64,000 bases of DNA from contig NC_135552.1 in NCBI RefSeq assembly GCF_964340395.1, positions 13,977,194 through 14,041,193 of the forward strand, in the 5' to 3' direction. A model generated the notes under the pieces. That model saw only the letters and a list, made by a program, of their open reading frames with translations. It was not told the origin of the DNA and made no database searches. This document shows, piece by piece, positions 1 through 10,998 of this stretch; position 1 is the stretch's first letter; every line of letters begins with the position of its first letter. The position numbers were made by a program, and so were the translations under genes. This DNA comes from Glandiceps talaboti. Lineage: Eukaryota; Hemichordata; Enteropneusta; Spengelidae.

Positions 1-84
1 TGTGGTACTCACAAGATAACACACTACAGTTTTATCATTCTGACCAGAAACAAAATAATTTATCTTTCATTACAGGGAACACTC

Positions 85-397
85 ATGTACACTCTCTCTC
101 AGTCCTCGGAGCATCACATCGCTAAAATTGCTGTTTTGTATGTACCGATGTGAACGGCATAATTATACTGTGGGCCCTCATCCACTACACAGGGATAATC
201 TTTGTTGATGCGTTATTGCGATGCTCTGGGAGCATCTCAATAACACAGATCTGAGTCACAGTAACACTTCAACAAATGATTACCCTATGTAGTCAATGAG
301 GGCTCACAGTACAAGGATATTCTAGTACAATTATTCGGTAGATATTGGTACATACACAACAGCTAATAGCGATACTTCTGAGGACTGGTGAGAGAGT
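85..397. repeat. Diverged inverted repeat (hairpin, arms about 120 bp)
   Basis: The left arm (about 85-205) and right arm (about 273-397) are imperfect reverse complements. The left arm has a CTCTCTC...AGTCCTCGGAG block, a TGTATGTACC block and a GAGGGCCCAC-like block; the right arm carries their complements in mirrored order. The centre is about 65 bp. The structure resembles an old foldback or MITE-type element. No target duplication or coding sequence was identified. Confidence 0.6.
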
Positions 398-1043
398 CTT
401 ATAAGCACACTGGTCACTGACTCATCACGTTACACCCATATTGAAATTTATCAATGTCATATGTGGGTGTGTAACATAATACCAGTGTATATATCTCCCT
501 AATCTATTTCTCCCTGTCTTATTTCATTATATATAACTTGCTAATTTATTGACCAATAGTGGAGTTCAGTTAACATTCACAGACCACAAACTTACAACAA
601 AGTTTTACGGTTTCAAACCCTAATTATGTTGTCAAAACAAATTCATTTTGTGCTTTTAATATTAAAGCGGCATGTCACTCCAGGAAATAAAGGTACTATT
701 GCGTTCATGACAGTCATTTCATGATTTCACATCACATAAATTTCATGCAATTACCACAAAACACCAAATTGAAACTCTATTTCACCTTCAGTGTTCTGGC
801 AGAGGCTCACTGTTGCATCATGGGACTTTGCAGGTCAGCATATGTATGAGATGAAAAATGAATATTCATGACTCCTCCTAAGTGCTTAGTACCTTCAGAT
901 AAATACAAGGTAGTTGTGTTTCCTTTACACTTGAAACCCAATTTGTGGAAATGTTAATATTATCCCTTGTTGGTGTATACATCTGGTAATTATAAATTAT
1001 ATGTACACATAAAGATGTCTTTGTGATATTGATGCTTAGCATT
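398..1043. other. Gene-free stretch with one small hairpin
   Basis: No coding sequence is recognised. At about 433-480 a GTTACACCCATA block is mirrored by TATGTGGGTGTGTAAC, which would fold into a short hairpin. The rest is AT-rich unique-looking sequence. Confidence 0.4.
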
Positions 1044-1048
1044 AACAC

Positions 1049-1317
1049 CAGGGGTGAACAAATCATTTTGTGCACGGGTGGTCCTGGACCAGTGCCTTAA
1101 AAAATCCAGTGGTCCTGCTGAAAAAATTAGTGGTCCAATGTCCCGCTAATGTGAAACATTAAATCTTGCCTATGAATCTGTATATTCAGATGACTTTTTA
1201 ACATAGTTATTAACAGTAAGGTACTGGTCCAATGGACCAGACAAGGTAAAATTTAGGTGGTCCGCCAAAAAAAATCGCTAGTCCCGGACCCAGGACCAGT
1301 GGATTTGTTCACCCCTG
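1049..1317. mobile_element. hAT-like MITE, copy 1, with 5-bp target duplication
   Basis: The 269-bp element begins CAGGGGTGAACAAATC and ends with its exact reverse complement, GATTTGTTCACCCCTG. It is flanked on both sides by AACAC (1044-1048 and 1318-1322), a 5-bp target-site duplication. There is no coding capacity, so it is non-autonomous. A CAGGGG terminus is typical of hAT elements; these usually make 8-bp duplications, but 5-bp subgroups are known. The interior is rich in GGTCC/GGACC and could fold. A second copy lies at 6698-6968. Confidence 0.85.
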
Positions 1318-1549
1318 AACACTAATTAGCTTGGTTGACAAACTCTCCTGTAAATGAGAATTTTGAGGATCAGAATGGAGTTACAGGAAGTTGTACAACC
1401 CAGAAATGTCACCCAAACCAAACCACACCTATAATAAAAACAAATACTGTCTACAGTTGGGTGGACCTTTTGATATGGGCGAAATTATTATGACAGATTT
1501 CTATTTTTATTTTGAACTTTCTGTTATTGTAGGAAAAGGTCAAAATAAA

Positions 1550-1870
1550 GCTTTGTGTTTAACTCCTCAAGACTCTATGTGTACACTGGGTCAGGTACAC
1601 TTCTGTGCTATTTAAATTTCCTCAAGGCTGCACGATTCCATAATGTACACACAGGGTCTGCAGGTAAAGTTCTGTGTTCATATTTACAATTACATTCCTC
1701 AAGGCTGCATGATTCCATCATGTACACAGGGACCTGGGTACTAGTAATTTGTAAGGTAATATTAAAAGCATTTCAACAAATTCCCCAAGTTTGCATGACT
1801 CCATCATGTACACAGGGTCATGCAGGTGAAGTTGTGTGTCAAATTCCTCAAGTGTGCACTCTGAAACTGA
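1550..1870. repeat. Degenerate tandem repeat (CCATCATGTACACAGGG units)
   Basis: Four to five irregular units carry a CCTCAAG...CATGATTCCATCATGTACACAGGGTC...AAGTTCTGTG core. A displaced unit with the same core lies at about 2350-2415. The open frame across it is a by-product of the repeat and shows no known domain. Confidence 0.6.
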
Positions 1871-2587
1871 GGTCCTCTTGGGAATCGTTAGTGCCGATCA
1901 TACCATTAACAGCTAGAATATTATTTGCCTCCTTGCAGAGAGATTTATTTACAACTGTATGTCAGGGATCATTCCAATTTTTAACATTTTATTAGAAAAT
2001 ATTAGATATTATAGACACGTCTTGGTATGTTTTTCTAATGAACCCATAAGGCAAAAATGATGCATAGCAAGTCTCAATGAATTTTTGCTATAATTTTTTT
2101 TCTTTCTTTTATTTGCTGCTGGAATTTAGAATCAACAATTAATGCAATTACTACTGGTAAAGGTTTTGTAATTTTTCTTAAATATATTTTTTTCCCACAG
2201 TATTGTGGTTTTTTTCGTGTCGTATTCTTTTCTTGTGATCTGTGAACCTTTCTTTTTTATATTTCTTCGTCCTGGGTCTGTCTTCTGCTTTTGTGAAATA
2301 TTTTCTTTGTGAATGTTCAATAAACATTTTTAAAAATAGAAAAAAGAAAAAAAGTGTGCATTCGTGACTCCATCATGTACACAGGGTGAGGTGAAGTTCT
2401 GTGCCAAGTGCACATGACTCACTACATTCAGGCATACAGAACAATGGAAACTTTGACCTTGAATACACACAAGTGTATGACCTTGATCTCCTTGGTAGTC
2501 ATTGATCTTTGAAAAATTTAACAATTTATCAAACTTAGTATATTTATTAAATTATTAAACTTAATGTATATTTATTTGCTGTCACAA
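1871..2587. other. AT-rich stretch without recognised gene
   Basis: T-rich sequence with an AATAAACA-type signal near 2320 and a displaced tandem-repeat unit at about 2350-2415. Short open frames here show no recognisable domain and no splice context. Confidence 0.4.
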
Positions 2588-2930
2588 ATATAATATTAAT
2601 AATGTTGGTTTTTATATAGCATTTCCCACTTTGTGCTAAGCACTTTACAATTATTACCCCTGGCTCGGATCTATAGGTGCACAACGGCCCTAAATTTGTA
2701 CTTCCTCACTCCCTGGGGAAGATACAATCCATTGCAGCCTTTACAAGCGCATAGGATTAAAGCATTCACATTGCAACCTCTATCCTACCAGGTCCACAAT
2801 TATACAGCTGGGTTGATTGAGGCATAGTCGTTGTTCAAATCTTGCCCAAGGAACTTAGCCACTCAGAAACAAATGGGCTTGAACCTGCAACCTGCAGATT
2901 CCAAGATGGCCACTCCAACCATTCGCCCAT
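2588..2930 (-). mobile_element. tRNA-derived SINE with L2-like 3' tail
   Basis: Read on the minus strand, the element has a tRNA-like head: an A-box-like TGGTTGGAGTGG (2910-2921) and a B box GGTTCAAGCCC (2875-2885), about 35 bp apart as in pol III promoters. The body follows, then a 3' end with CGCTTTGAG- and GCGCTATATAA-type blocks, the hallmark of L2-clade LINE tails, and an AT-rich (ATT)n-type terminus near 2588-2605. Related copies lie at 9225-9434 (plus strand), 26812-27090 and 54350-54640 (minus). The shared tail implies mobilisation by an L2-like LINE. Confidence 0.75.
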
Positions 2931-3240
2931 CATGACACCGCAACCTGCAACCTGCAAATTCCAAGCCGACCACTCCAACCATTCACCCATCATGACTCCA
3001 CAACCTGCGACCTGTAGATTCCAAGCTGGCCACTCCAACCATTCGCCCATCATGACCCTGCAACCTGCAACCTGCAGATTCCAAGCCGACCACTCCAACC
3101 ATTCACCCATCATGACTTCACAACCTGCAACCTGCAGACTCCAAGCTGGCCACTCCAATTATTCGTCCATCATGACTCCACAACCTGCAACCTGCAGATT
3201 CCATTGAAGCCGCCCACTCCAACCATTCGCCCATCATGAC
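2881..3240. repeat. 60-bp tandem array derived from the SINE head
   Basis: About six contiguous units of exactly 60 bp repeat CAACCTGCAACCTGCAGATT and a CCACTCCAACCATTCGCCC block, which is the tRNA-like head of the adjacent SINE. Variants alternate (GCCGAC/CACCC versus GCTGGC/CGCCC), giving a 120-bp higher-order unit. The A-box-like block is kept in each unit; the canonical B box is present only at the SINE end. The long open frames on both strands arise because 60 is a multiple of three. Confidence 0.85.
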
Positions 3241-4085
3241 TTATTTACGGTATATTAATTGTAAAGTTATTGTCAACAGTCTTTTGCTAATGGCTAGTAA
3301 CCCCGGCAACAGCAAGGGGTAAATCTGGTAAAACTGGCATAGTTTCCCATATGTTTTACCATGATGGTAATATTGGGGGGAACTCTGGTAAAATGACAGT
3401 GAAAGTCAGGTAGATTTTACCTGCTTACCTCCCTTACTAAAAACACTGATCAATGTATGTTGAAATAGGAGACATGTGTTACACTTATAGGCAAATTTTG
3501 ATATCTAAATCTGGCTTGTGCATTGTATAATCAGTAAAATAAGATCACGTCATTCCGTCCCTGTATTAGATATTGGGTCATGTCACCATATCACTGTGTT
3601 AGCCAACACTCAAGTAGTTAGCTGACAGGATTGGCATGTACAACAAATTTATATCTTTATGAATGACAGTTTAATCTTGCCGACTATTAAACATGGTGCC
3701 TGCAGACAGCCTACCATACCACCGAGATGGCACCACACTCAAAATAGTCAATTCACATGTATACATATTGTAATTTGGAATCAGGACACCTGTTGATCTA
3801 GGTCAAAGGTCAGACATTGTATTATATTTGTATAACCTCCCACCGTTAAATTACCCTTACTTTTCAACAGATTTTGTCTGAAAAATGCAATTTCATACAG
3901 TGTCACCCCAGTTACAATACATAGTGGTGCAGACCATCTCAGGTGTCGATGGAGTACACTAGGAAAGCCTATAATCAAGAGTTATTACTAGTATCTGGAT
4001 TCAACATTTTAAGTCATACACTAAATTATCATAATCATGGTGGGATCACTTATTGTACATGATGATGACCATCATACATAATGCA
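3241..4085. other. No gene recognised
   Basis: Unique-looking AT-rich sequence. A small palindromic TGGTAAAA/TTTTACCA cluster occurs around 3325-3420. Nothing coding is supported. Confidence 0.4.
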
Positions 4086-4855
4086 CAAATATACCCACTG
4101 AACACCTGGGTTGATTACCACAGAACACCTGGGTTAATCACACTGCACACCTGATTACCACTGCATCCCTTGGTATAATATTAATTGCCACACTGTACAC
4201 CTGGGTTATCCACAATTAACACCTGGGTTGACCACCACTGTACACCTGGGTAAATCACCATTGTACACCTGGGTTAATCACCAATGTACACCTGGCTGTT
4301 GTACACCTAGATTAATCACCACTGTATACCTGGGTTAATCACAATTGTACACCTTTGTACACCTTGGTTAATAATCAGTGTACACCTGGGTTAATCACCA
4401 TTGTACACTTGGGTTAATAATCAGTGTACACCTGGGTTAACCACTATTGTACACATGGGTTAATAATCAGTGTACACCTGGGTTAATCACCATTGTACAC
4501 ATGGGTTAATAATCAGTGTACACTTGGGTTAATCACTATTGTACACATGGGTTAATAATCAGTGTACACCTGGGTTAACCACTATTGTACACTTGGGTTA
4601 ATAATCAGTGTACACCTGGGTTAATCACCATTGTACACCTTGGTTAATAATCAGTGTACACCTGGGTTAACCACTATTGTACACATGGGTTAATAATCAG
4701 TGTACACCTGGGTTAATCACCATTGTACACTTGGGTTAATCACTATTGTACACTTGGGTTAACCACCACTGTACACCTGGTTAAATCACCTCTGTCTTCC
4801 TGTGTACTGTGCTAATTGCCACTGTACACCTGGGTTGACCACCACTATGTACCTA
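4086..4855. repeat. Minisatellite, 23-bp unit in 46-bp higher-order repeat
   Basis: Some thirty units of TGTACACCTGGGTTAATCACC type run in tandem. In the central part two variants alternate, one with CACCATTGTACACATGGG and one with AATCAGTGTACACCTGGG, giving a dimeric 46-bp unit. The edges are degenerate. Units are contiguous with no unique spacers. Confidence 0.85.
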
Positions 4856-4924
4856 CAGGGATGCTTACCACTAAATATGAAGACTAGACATATATAGCCG
4901 TCATACACAACTTGACAACAGTTT

Positions 4925-5267
4925 GCTTATGTTGCATTAGTATTGTTTCTTGTATATTTTTTTCTTTTTCCTCCTTTTTTTCTCATTTGTTTGTTTATTT
5001 GCTGATTTCTTCGCATGTATTTGAACTGCGAACCGTTTTTGAAAACCATGTATAGTATATTCTCTTTCTCTTTATATCGTATGATCAGCAGGCCCAGAGT
5101 TTTAGTAATCTTTAGCATTGTAAAAGGGGTCGGACTCGACTAGTTGTGGAAACAACTATTTTTCGTCTCCTTTCCCATGGTGAATATTTACAATGACTGT
5201 TTGTATGTGTTGTAATTCTTTATGTAATACTTATACTACTGGGAATAAAGATTATTATTATTATATG
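4925..5267 (+). mobile_element. LINE 3'-end remnant with (ATT)n tail
   Basis: A T-rich segment is followed by a CAGCAGGCCCAGAG...GACTCGACTAGTT...AACTATTT block and ends GGGAATAAAGATTATTATTATTA. The same order of blocks (CAGCAGG, GACTAG, AACTATTTC, GAATAAA) is found at the 3' end of the LINE at 40-43.4 kb, so this is read as a severely 5'-truncated relative. Confidence 0.55.
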
Positions 5268-5302
5268 AAAGCAATTTTATCCCAAAATTAAACATCCATA
5301 CA

Positions 5303-5385
5303 TCAGTCTGTCTGTCCGTCTGTCTGGCCAGCCATCTGTCCTTCCATCCATCCATCCATCCTTCCATCCATCCATCCATCCACCA
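5303..5385. repeat. Compound microsatellite (TCTG)n(TCCA)n
   Basis: Interrupted TCTG/TCCG units are followed by CATCCATC-type units over about 80 bp. Confidence 0.8.
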
Positions 5386-6697
5386 GTAATAAAATGACTA
5401 ATTTGCGGGACAACCTGATTTGTTTTGAAACTAAAGCTACCATTGTCACCCTGTATCCATTTGATTTGTGAGGCACCACTAGTATTATATATAATAGCAC
5501 TGTTGTTTATGAATATGAGATATCTTATGATAAGGTCTATTTACTCAGTAGTTCAAGGTTACCAGTTTATTCTTTCCAGTGCCTTGAAGATATGAAGCAT
5601 TGCTTTAGTAAGCCCACACAAAGACAGGATAGACACATGATAGATGATAGTCAATAGTGGTAGCTATGCTATGCTATCTCCAGGCGGAACCTACACGTTG
5701 TCAAAATGACTGAAAAACATGAAATCAACTGTATACAGTCCATATGTAATTTGTCTTGCCAAATTTCAGCATTTTACAGAATATCATCTTAAATGAAAGA
5801 ATAACATACTAAGCATGTTTAACTGTCCATTTTCACTTGCAAACAAATTTGAAAATTGTAAGCCATTAGTGCATAATCTTGATAGAGTATACATTGATAT
5901 TGCTAACCTGATACAGTATATACTATGATAATCCTAACCCATGCTGTTATCTAGTGCATTCATTGACAGTATACCTTACAAAACCTGGACCCCATGTAGT
6001 TAGTTTTTAATGTCTGACTAATTAGGTCTTGCCCTGGAATGTGAAACTCTACTACCTCGCTGTGTGTTACTTTTAAAAACTGTATTCACAAAGTTTCATA
6101 CTACAGATATGATTCCCCGGCACTTTATGTACACGAGTAACAACTATGCGATTTCATTGTTTTTCCCCCCCAAATACTACACAACCCCGTGTAGAACTTT
6201 CAATTATGAGTCACTCGTTGAGAAACATGATCACTAGTTTTGTTGCTATTGTTCTATTTTGTATTAAATGCAAGTTTCAATGTCAGGTCAGTGTTAAAAG
6301 TTACAATTAGTAAAACACCTTAAAGGTCATCTGTAACTGGAATTTTTGTTCTATTTTCTACTTTTTATTATAATTTTTTTGTTTCTATTTTTGACTTAAT
6401 TTATGTTGTTGCACATTTAGATAATTCATGGCAACGCATTTCTCTAAAATTTACATCTTGTTGAGAAATGAGTTAACAGTGTGTAAGCTCGGCCTTCACA
6501 ACTACTACATACATCTGTTACCAAGCAGTGGAAGTTGTTCTCCCAAACTGTCTAAGACCCAAGAAATCTGTTACCAGCATTGTGCAGCTTGAAAGATGTC
6601 TGAATGTCTGCATTTGAGCCAATTTGGTAAACTGGAACAGAGCTGAAAATGACCTGTAGCAGCTTGTGACAAGAGTTTTCAGTGTGGTAAGGATACT
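5386..6697. other. No gene recognised
   Basis: AT-rich unique-looking sequence; only short open frames without domain, signal or splice support. Confidence 0.4.
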
Positions 6698-6968
6698 CAG
6701 GGATGAACAAATCATTTTGTGAACTGGTGGTCCCCAGACCAGTGCCTTAAAAAAATCCAGTGGTCCTGCTGAAAGAATTAGTGGTCCCAGGTCTCGCTAA
6801 TGTGAAACATTAAATCTTACCTATGAATCTGTATATTCAGACGACTTTTTAACATAGTTATTAACAGTAAGGTACTGGTCCGATGGACCAGACAAGGTAA
6901 AATTTGTGTGGTCCGCCCAAAAAAATCGCTCGTCCTGGACCCAGGACCAGTGGATTTGTTCACCCCTG
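6698..6968. mobile_element. hAT-like MITE, copy 2, with 5-bp target duplication
   Basis: A second copy of the element at 1049-1317, in the same orientation. It begins CAGGGATGAACAAATC (one mismatch to copy 1) and ends GATTTGTTCACCCCTG. ATACT flanks both ends (6693-6697 and 6969-6973). The different flank from copy 1 (AACAC) shows two separate insertions, and both give 5-bp duplications. Confidence 0.85.
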
Positions 6969-7269
6969 ATACTGACAAGAACATCAATCCAGTATATTAC
7001 AGTGCATTCCGCATCCCTTGAATTTACCATTGTTGACAAACAGATAAAATGGTACCTCTTTCACAAGTATTTACATATGGACATCAATTCAGTGTACACA
7101 GTGCCATCAAGGATGAGTAAAGAGGTTGTAGTATTACTGTTTCCAGTAAAACGTTTCTTTATATCAATGCGTTAATATTAACAAAAAAAATAATGAAAAG
7201 TTCCAGGTATTGAAGCCTCAGTTGTTTGATTACCAGAACATCATCAGAACTATAGAAGTAAACTGCTTT

Positions 7270-7790
7270 AAATCAATTACTCAAACTTTTGTGACTATCA
7301 ACACATAGTTCACCTAAACTGTTCGGTAATCTAAATCTCAATTGCTCAATATCTGAACGGTTTGGCTTGATTATTTAAATTGTATGCTCTGAACAGTTTG
7401 TGTTCTGTTTGGTACTCTGAATGCTAATAATCTTAACTCTTTGATTATGTGCACGGTGGTTAATAAACCTGGTTGATTATAAATGGACACTTTATATGAA
7501 CTGTTTGCATGTTGACTATTTGCTAATATGGACAATAATTGTGTCTATCTATTACTCGGTTACCCTGAAAACTTTATATGAACTATTTGATAATCTAAAC
7601 TATTTGATTAGCTGAACTATTTGATAATCTGGACTATTTGATAAGTTGAACTATTTGATAATCGGGACTATTTAATAATTTGGACTATTTGATAAGCTGA
7701 ACTATTTGATAATCGGGACTATTTGATTATCTGAACTATTTGATAATCTGGACAATTTGATAATCCAAACAATATTTTATTTATATCATT
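7270..7790. repeat. Degenerate 17-bp tandem repeat (CTATTTGATAATCTGAA)
   Basis: The core at about 7555-7770 has a dozen or more units of AACTATTTGATAATCTG with point variants (GGGAC, AGCTG). Isolated degenerate units extend to about 8110. Noncoding. Confidence 0.8.
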
Positions 7791-9224
7791 CCATCTGATT
7801 GCTCTTTATTCATCCTTGCTGATTATCAAATTATCACTAATCTACATCATTTGATTATCTGAACACTGGCTAATTTGTTTGATAATGTGAACACCTTTGA
7901 AAACAACCAACAATCAACCAAGCAAATATCATGAACGTTTCACACTGCGAAATAAAAAGAAATCAGTATATCCATCCCCATCCCCACCAAAACTTGATAA
8001 TCTGAACACCTTACTTTGACCAACTTAATATCAAAGCCAACTAATTTGAAATAAAAAAAAACCAGTCAACCCCCCCCCCCCTCCCCACCTAATTATCTGA
8101 ACATATTTTTTATATCAACTATAAACCAAATAAACACCAAGAAATGTTTATTGTTTTCAATTCAGTACCAACTTAAGTTCCAAATAAAGTAATACTGAAT
8201 TAGCCTAAAATTGTCAATTCTAGAATCAAAAACAGAATTTAACGTCCACTTTCAAATACTGTCACTGGATTCCTTTGAAAGATTTTCATGATTTTGCTGT
8301 TAGAGATACAGGTTTCAGTTCTTTCTTTTGATATATTTGACAGTAGCTTTACTGTATGTACTTTAGTTATAGATGTCAAATTATTAAATACAGATTTATT
8401 ATATGGCCATACTATGTATGTACATCCTGTTGGCCAAATGCCAAGTTAGCCATATATCAACAATTTGTCAATAACGCTAATAAATTTTACCCGATATATA
8501 ACGATTACAACTAAAACATTGAGGGCTTGCCAAACGACTGTGGTATCATACACATTTTATGTTCCCTAAGAACAATTTAGATAGATAAGAACCAGTTGTA
8601 AGTCATTCTGAAAGGTTAACATTCAATGGACCATAAACTGTGTGTGCATGGTCAAATAAAGCTGATCTCGTATCTTGCCTAAAAAATCAAGTCATTTGTT
8701 TCCGTGTAACCGTTGGTAGTGAGTGGTTAATACATAAGCGGACCAGAGACTGGATCTTTCAGACTAAGCAGTAATTCTAAGTAGTTACTGTATTTGTACA
8801 AAGTACGATATGTCTGGGAGTTAAAAGAACTTTTACTTTTCCTTAGAAACTTAAGAATGTGATCATAAAAGCACATGAATGTATATATAGCTGCTATGAT
8901 GACTGTCAGACACCTATCGGGGGATAAAAAATTTTCAACATCCACTTGCATCTGTTCTGACTAACAATACCAATATCTCCTGTAACCTCAGTGCTCATAT
9001 TGAAAAGGAACAGTCCCGAATTAATGTGAGGATGGTAAGATATGCAGTCCCCTAGGTACTACTCCAACAGGGGATCTCCTGTAAGCTCTAAACTGGGCTC
9101 TGACAGTGAAGTGCTTGAAACATCCTGATTTTGTGGCAATGGTAAAATCTACAGTTCCCTAGGTATTTCTACTTGTACGCTAAATCCCCTGTTAACATGG
9201 TTAAAGCCTATCTTAAGCCTATAC
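7791..9224. other. No gene recognised
   Basis: AT-rich unique-looking sequence with a poly-C run near 8070. The 74-residue minus-strand frame at 8727-8951 lacks any recognised motif. Confidence 0.4.
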
Positions 9225-9434
9225 CTACACCTGATAGGATGTAGGTTGCAATGTGAAGGCTTTAATCCTATGTGCTGAAATGGCTGCAATGGAATGTATG
9301 CTCCCCGGGGAGTAGAGGAAGACTAATGGGTCATTGTGCCGTTCTGATCCGAGCCAGGGGTAATAATTGTAAAACGCTTTGAGCACGGAGTGGGAAAGCG
9401 CTATATAAGAACCCAACATGATTATTATTATTAA
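9225..9434 (+). mobile_element. 5'-truncated SINE with L2-like tail
   Basis: Plus-strand copy of the SINE seen at 2588-2930. It lacks the tRNA-like head but keeps the 3' blocks: GGGGTAATAATTGTAAAACG, GAGTGGGAAAGCGCTATATA, then AAGAACCCAACATG and an (ATT)n tail ending near 9434. Confidence 0.75.
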
Positions 9435-10820
9435 TACACACATCTATATTCTACTAGCCTGTTTAAATTGCGATCAGGGGTGGATGGGGGTGGACTAGTC
9501 TGGATGCCAAAGTGGTCTCCGTGGGTGGAGGTGTAAATCATAACGATACCGTATAGGAACTAGACTAGGGGTGGATCAGCTCAATGCAAGGCTTTAAGGT
9601 AGATATATTAACCAACAGACTGTTTTACCAAAACCTTGTTTTTCAGATAAAGTCAGTGTTCAAAATACACTTATTTCATTAAAAAATTCCATTAAAAACT
9701 TATTTTAGAATCAATTCCAAGTCAACAATGCATGATATAATCTATATATAGAGGTGAGGTATTAACTGAGATTAAGATATCGTTTTTTAATTTATCGGTA
9801 ACCAATAAATTATGTCATGACGTTATATTATATTTTATCTGACTTCCTGGCTATACTTGTACGTGCCAATTGCTAGGCATGACTCAACATGTTTGAAGTC
9901 TTGGAATCACATATATTTTAACAATTCAATTTGAAACAAAATAACCACTAAAGTTCATAATGTTACTGACATGTGCCCCTTTAATTAAGACACTCTCACT
10001 CTGAACATATGGAGATACATAAATTATACCTATGCAATAAGTCTTTTATAATGTATATACTTTGCAACATATTAACATGAATATTGACCTAGTTTAACTG
10101 CAACCTTTTTATTAAGTGCTAATTCTGTGCACTTTCCTCATAAACCCTTAGTTGTGTAAGAGTCTGTACATGTAGTATTACTACAGGCGAGGAAGAGTCA
10201 TCAAAATTACCGATTTACCTCAATACATACATTTATTATAATCACCTGTCACCAATCTCGCATTCTGATTGGTTGAGAGCCCTGCAGACATGCAGGCTTA
10301 TTTTTCACCAACAGCCACATTTTTGCTTGTTGTATCATGTGATCACTGCACGTCCCCTTGTAAACAAAGTTTGAAATCTAGCAGACAACTAGAAACCCAG
10401 CTATGACCAGCATTTCCAATGCCAAATTTAATGTCAAGCATAAAAAAATATCATCGTTGTATACATTGTAACAAGTCTTTGAACTGTACATTTCGTGTTA
10501 CAGGGAAATCGTCAAAAATTCCACACAGAATAGCGAAAGTCCAGTGATGGCGAATGCACGGTTGTCACACAATCATTAACATGAATTCCTAAATTTATGA
10601 ACAATATCAAAATTACTGCTGCAGAGGGTGACATTTTTGCTTAACTAGAAGAGAAAAGCATATCACAAACATTTCTGTACATTAATAAATGGAATACAGT
10701 ACGCAAAACAAAGACACACTAATTTTTCAGCTGACGGTTGTAAGTTTGAATATATTATTACTGAGTAAACATTATGTCAATACTACAGAGTAAAAACAGC
10801 TCGCCGTTATTGCCAGAAAA
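9435..10820. other. No gene recognised
   Basis: Unique-looking sequence with no supported coding region; a small inverted pair CCTGCAGACATGCAGG occurs at about 10282-10297. Confidence 0.4.
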
Positions 10821-10821
10821 A

Positions 10822-10998
10822 TGACCTCTCACAGCAAGATATGGAACGGTATTTAGCAAATAACATATACATACATGTATGTATCTGTTGCCTTACACAA
10901 AATGGCTGACAGGTGACCTCTCAAAGCAAGAACGGTATTTGGCAAATAACATATAATACATATGTATCTGTTGCCTTACACAAAATGGCTGACACATA
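10822..10998. repeat. Tandem duplication, about 90 bp x 2
   Basis: Two neighbouring copies share TGACCTCTCA.AGCAAGA, AACGGTATTTRGCAAATAAC and TATCTGTTGCCTTACACAAA; the second is slightly shorter. The open frame here is not thought to be coding. Confidence 0.75.

Noticed and set aside
2875-2921. A tRNA gene, from A-box and B-box matches
   Set aside because: No cloverleaf could be drawn and the sequence continues into a SINE body with an L2-like tail, so it is a tRNA-derived SINE head.
2835-3207. Open frames of 107 and 121 codons on opposite strands
   Set aside because: They are produced by the 60-bp tandem array, whose period is a multiple of three.
4086-4855. Regularly spaced short repeats resembling a CRISPR array
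   Set aside because: The units are contiguous, with no unique spacers, no cas genes, and the context is animal DNA; this is a minisatellite.
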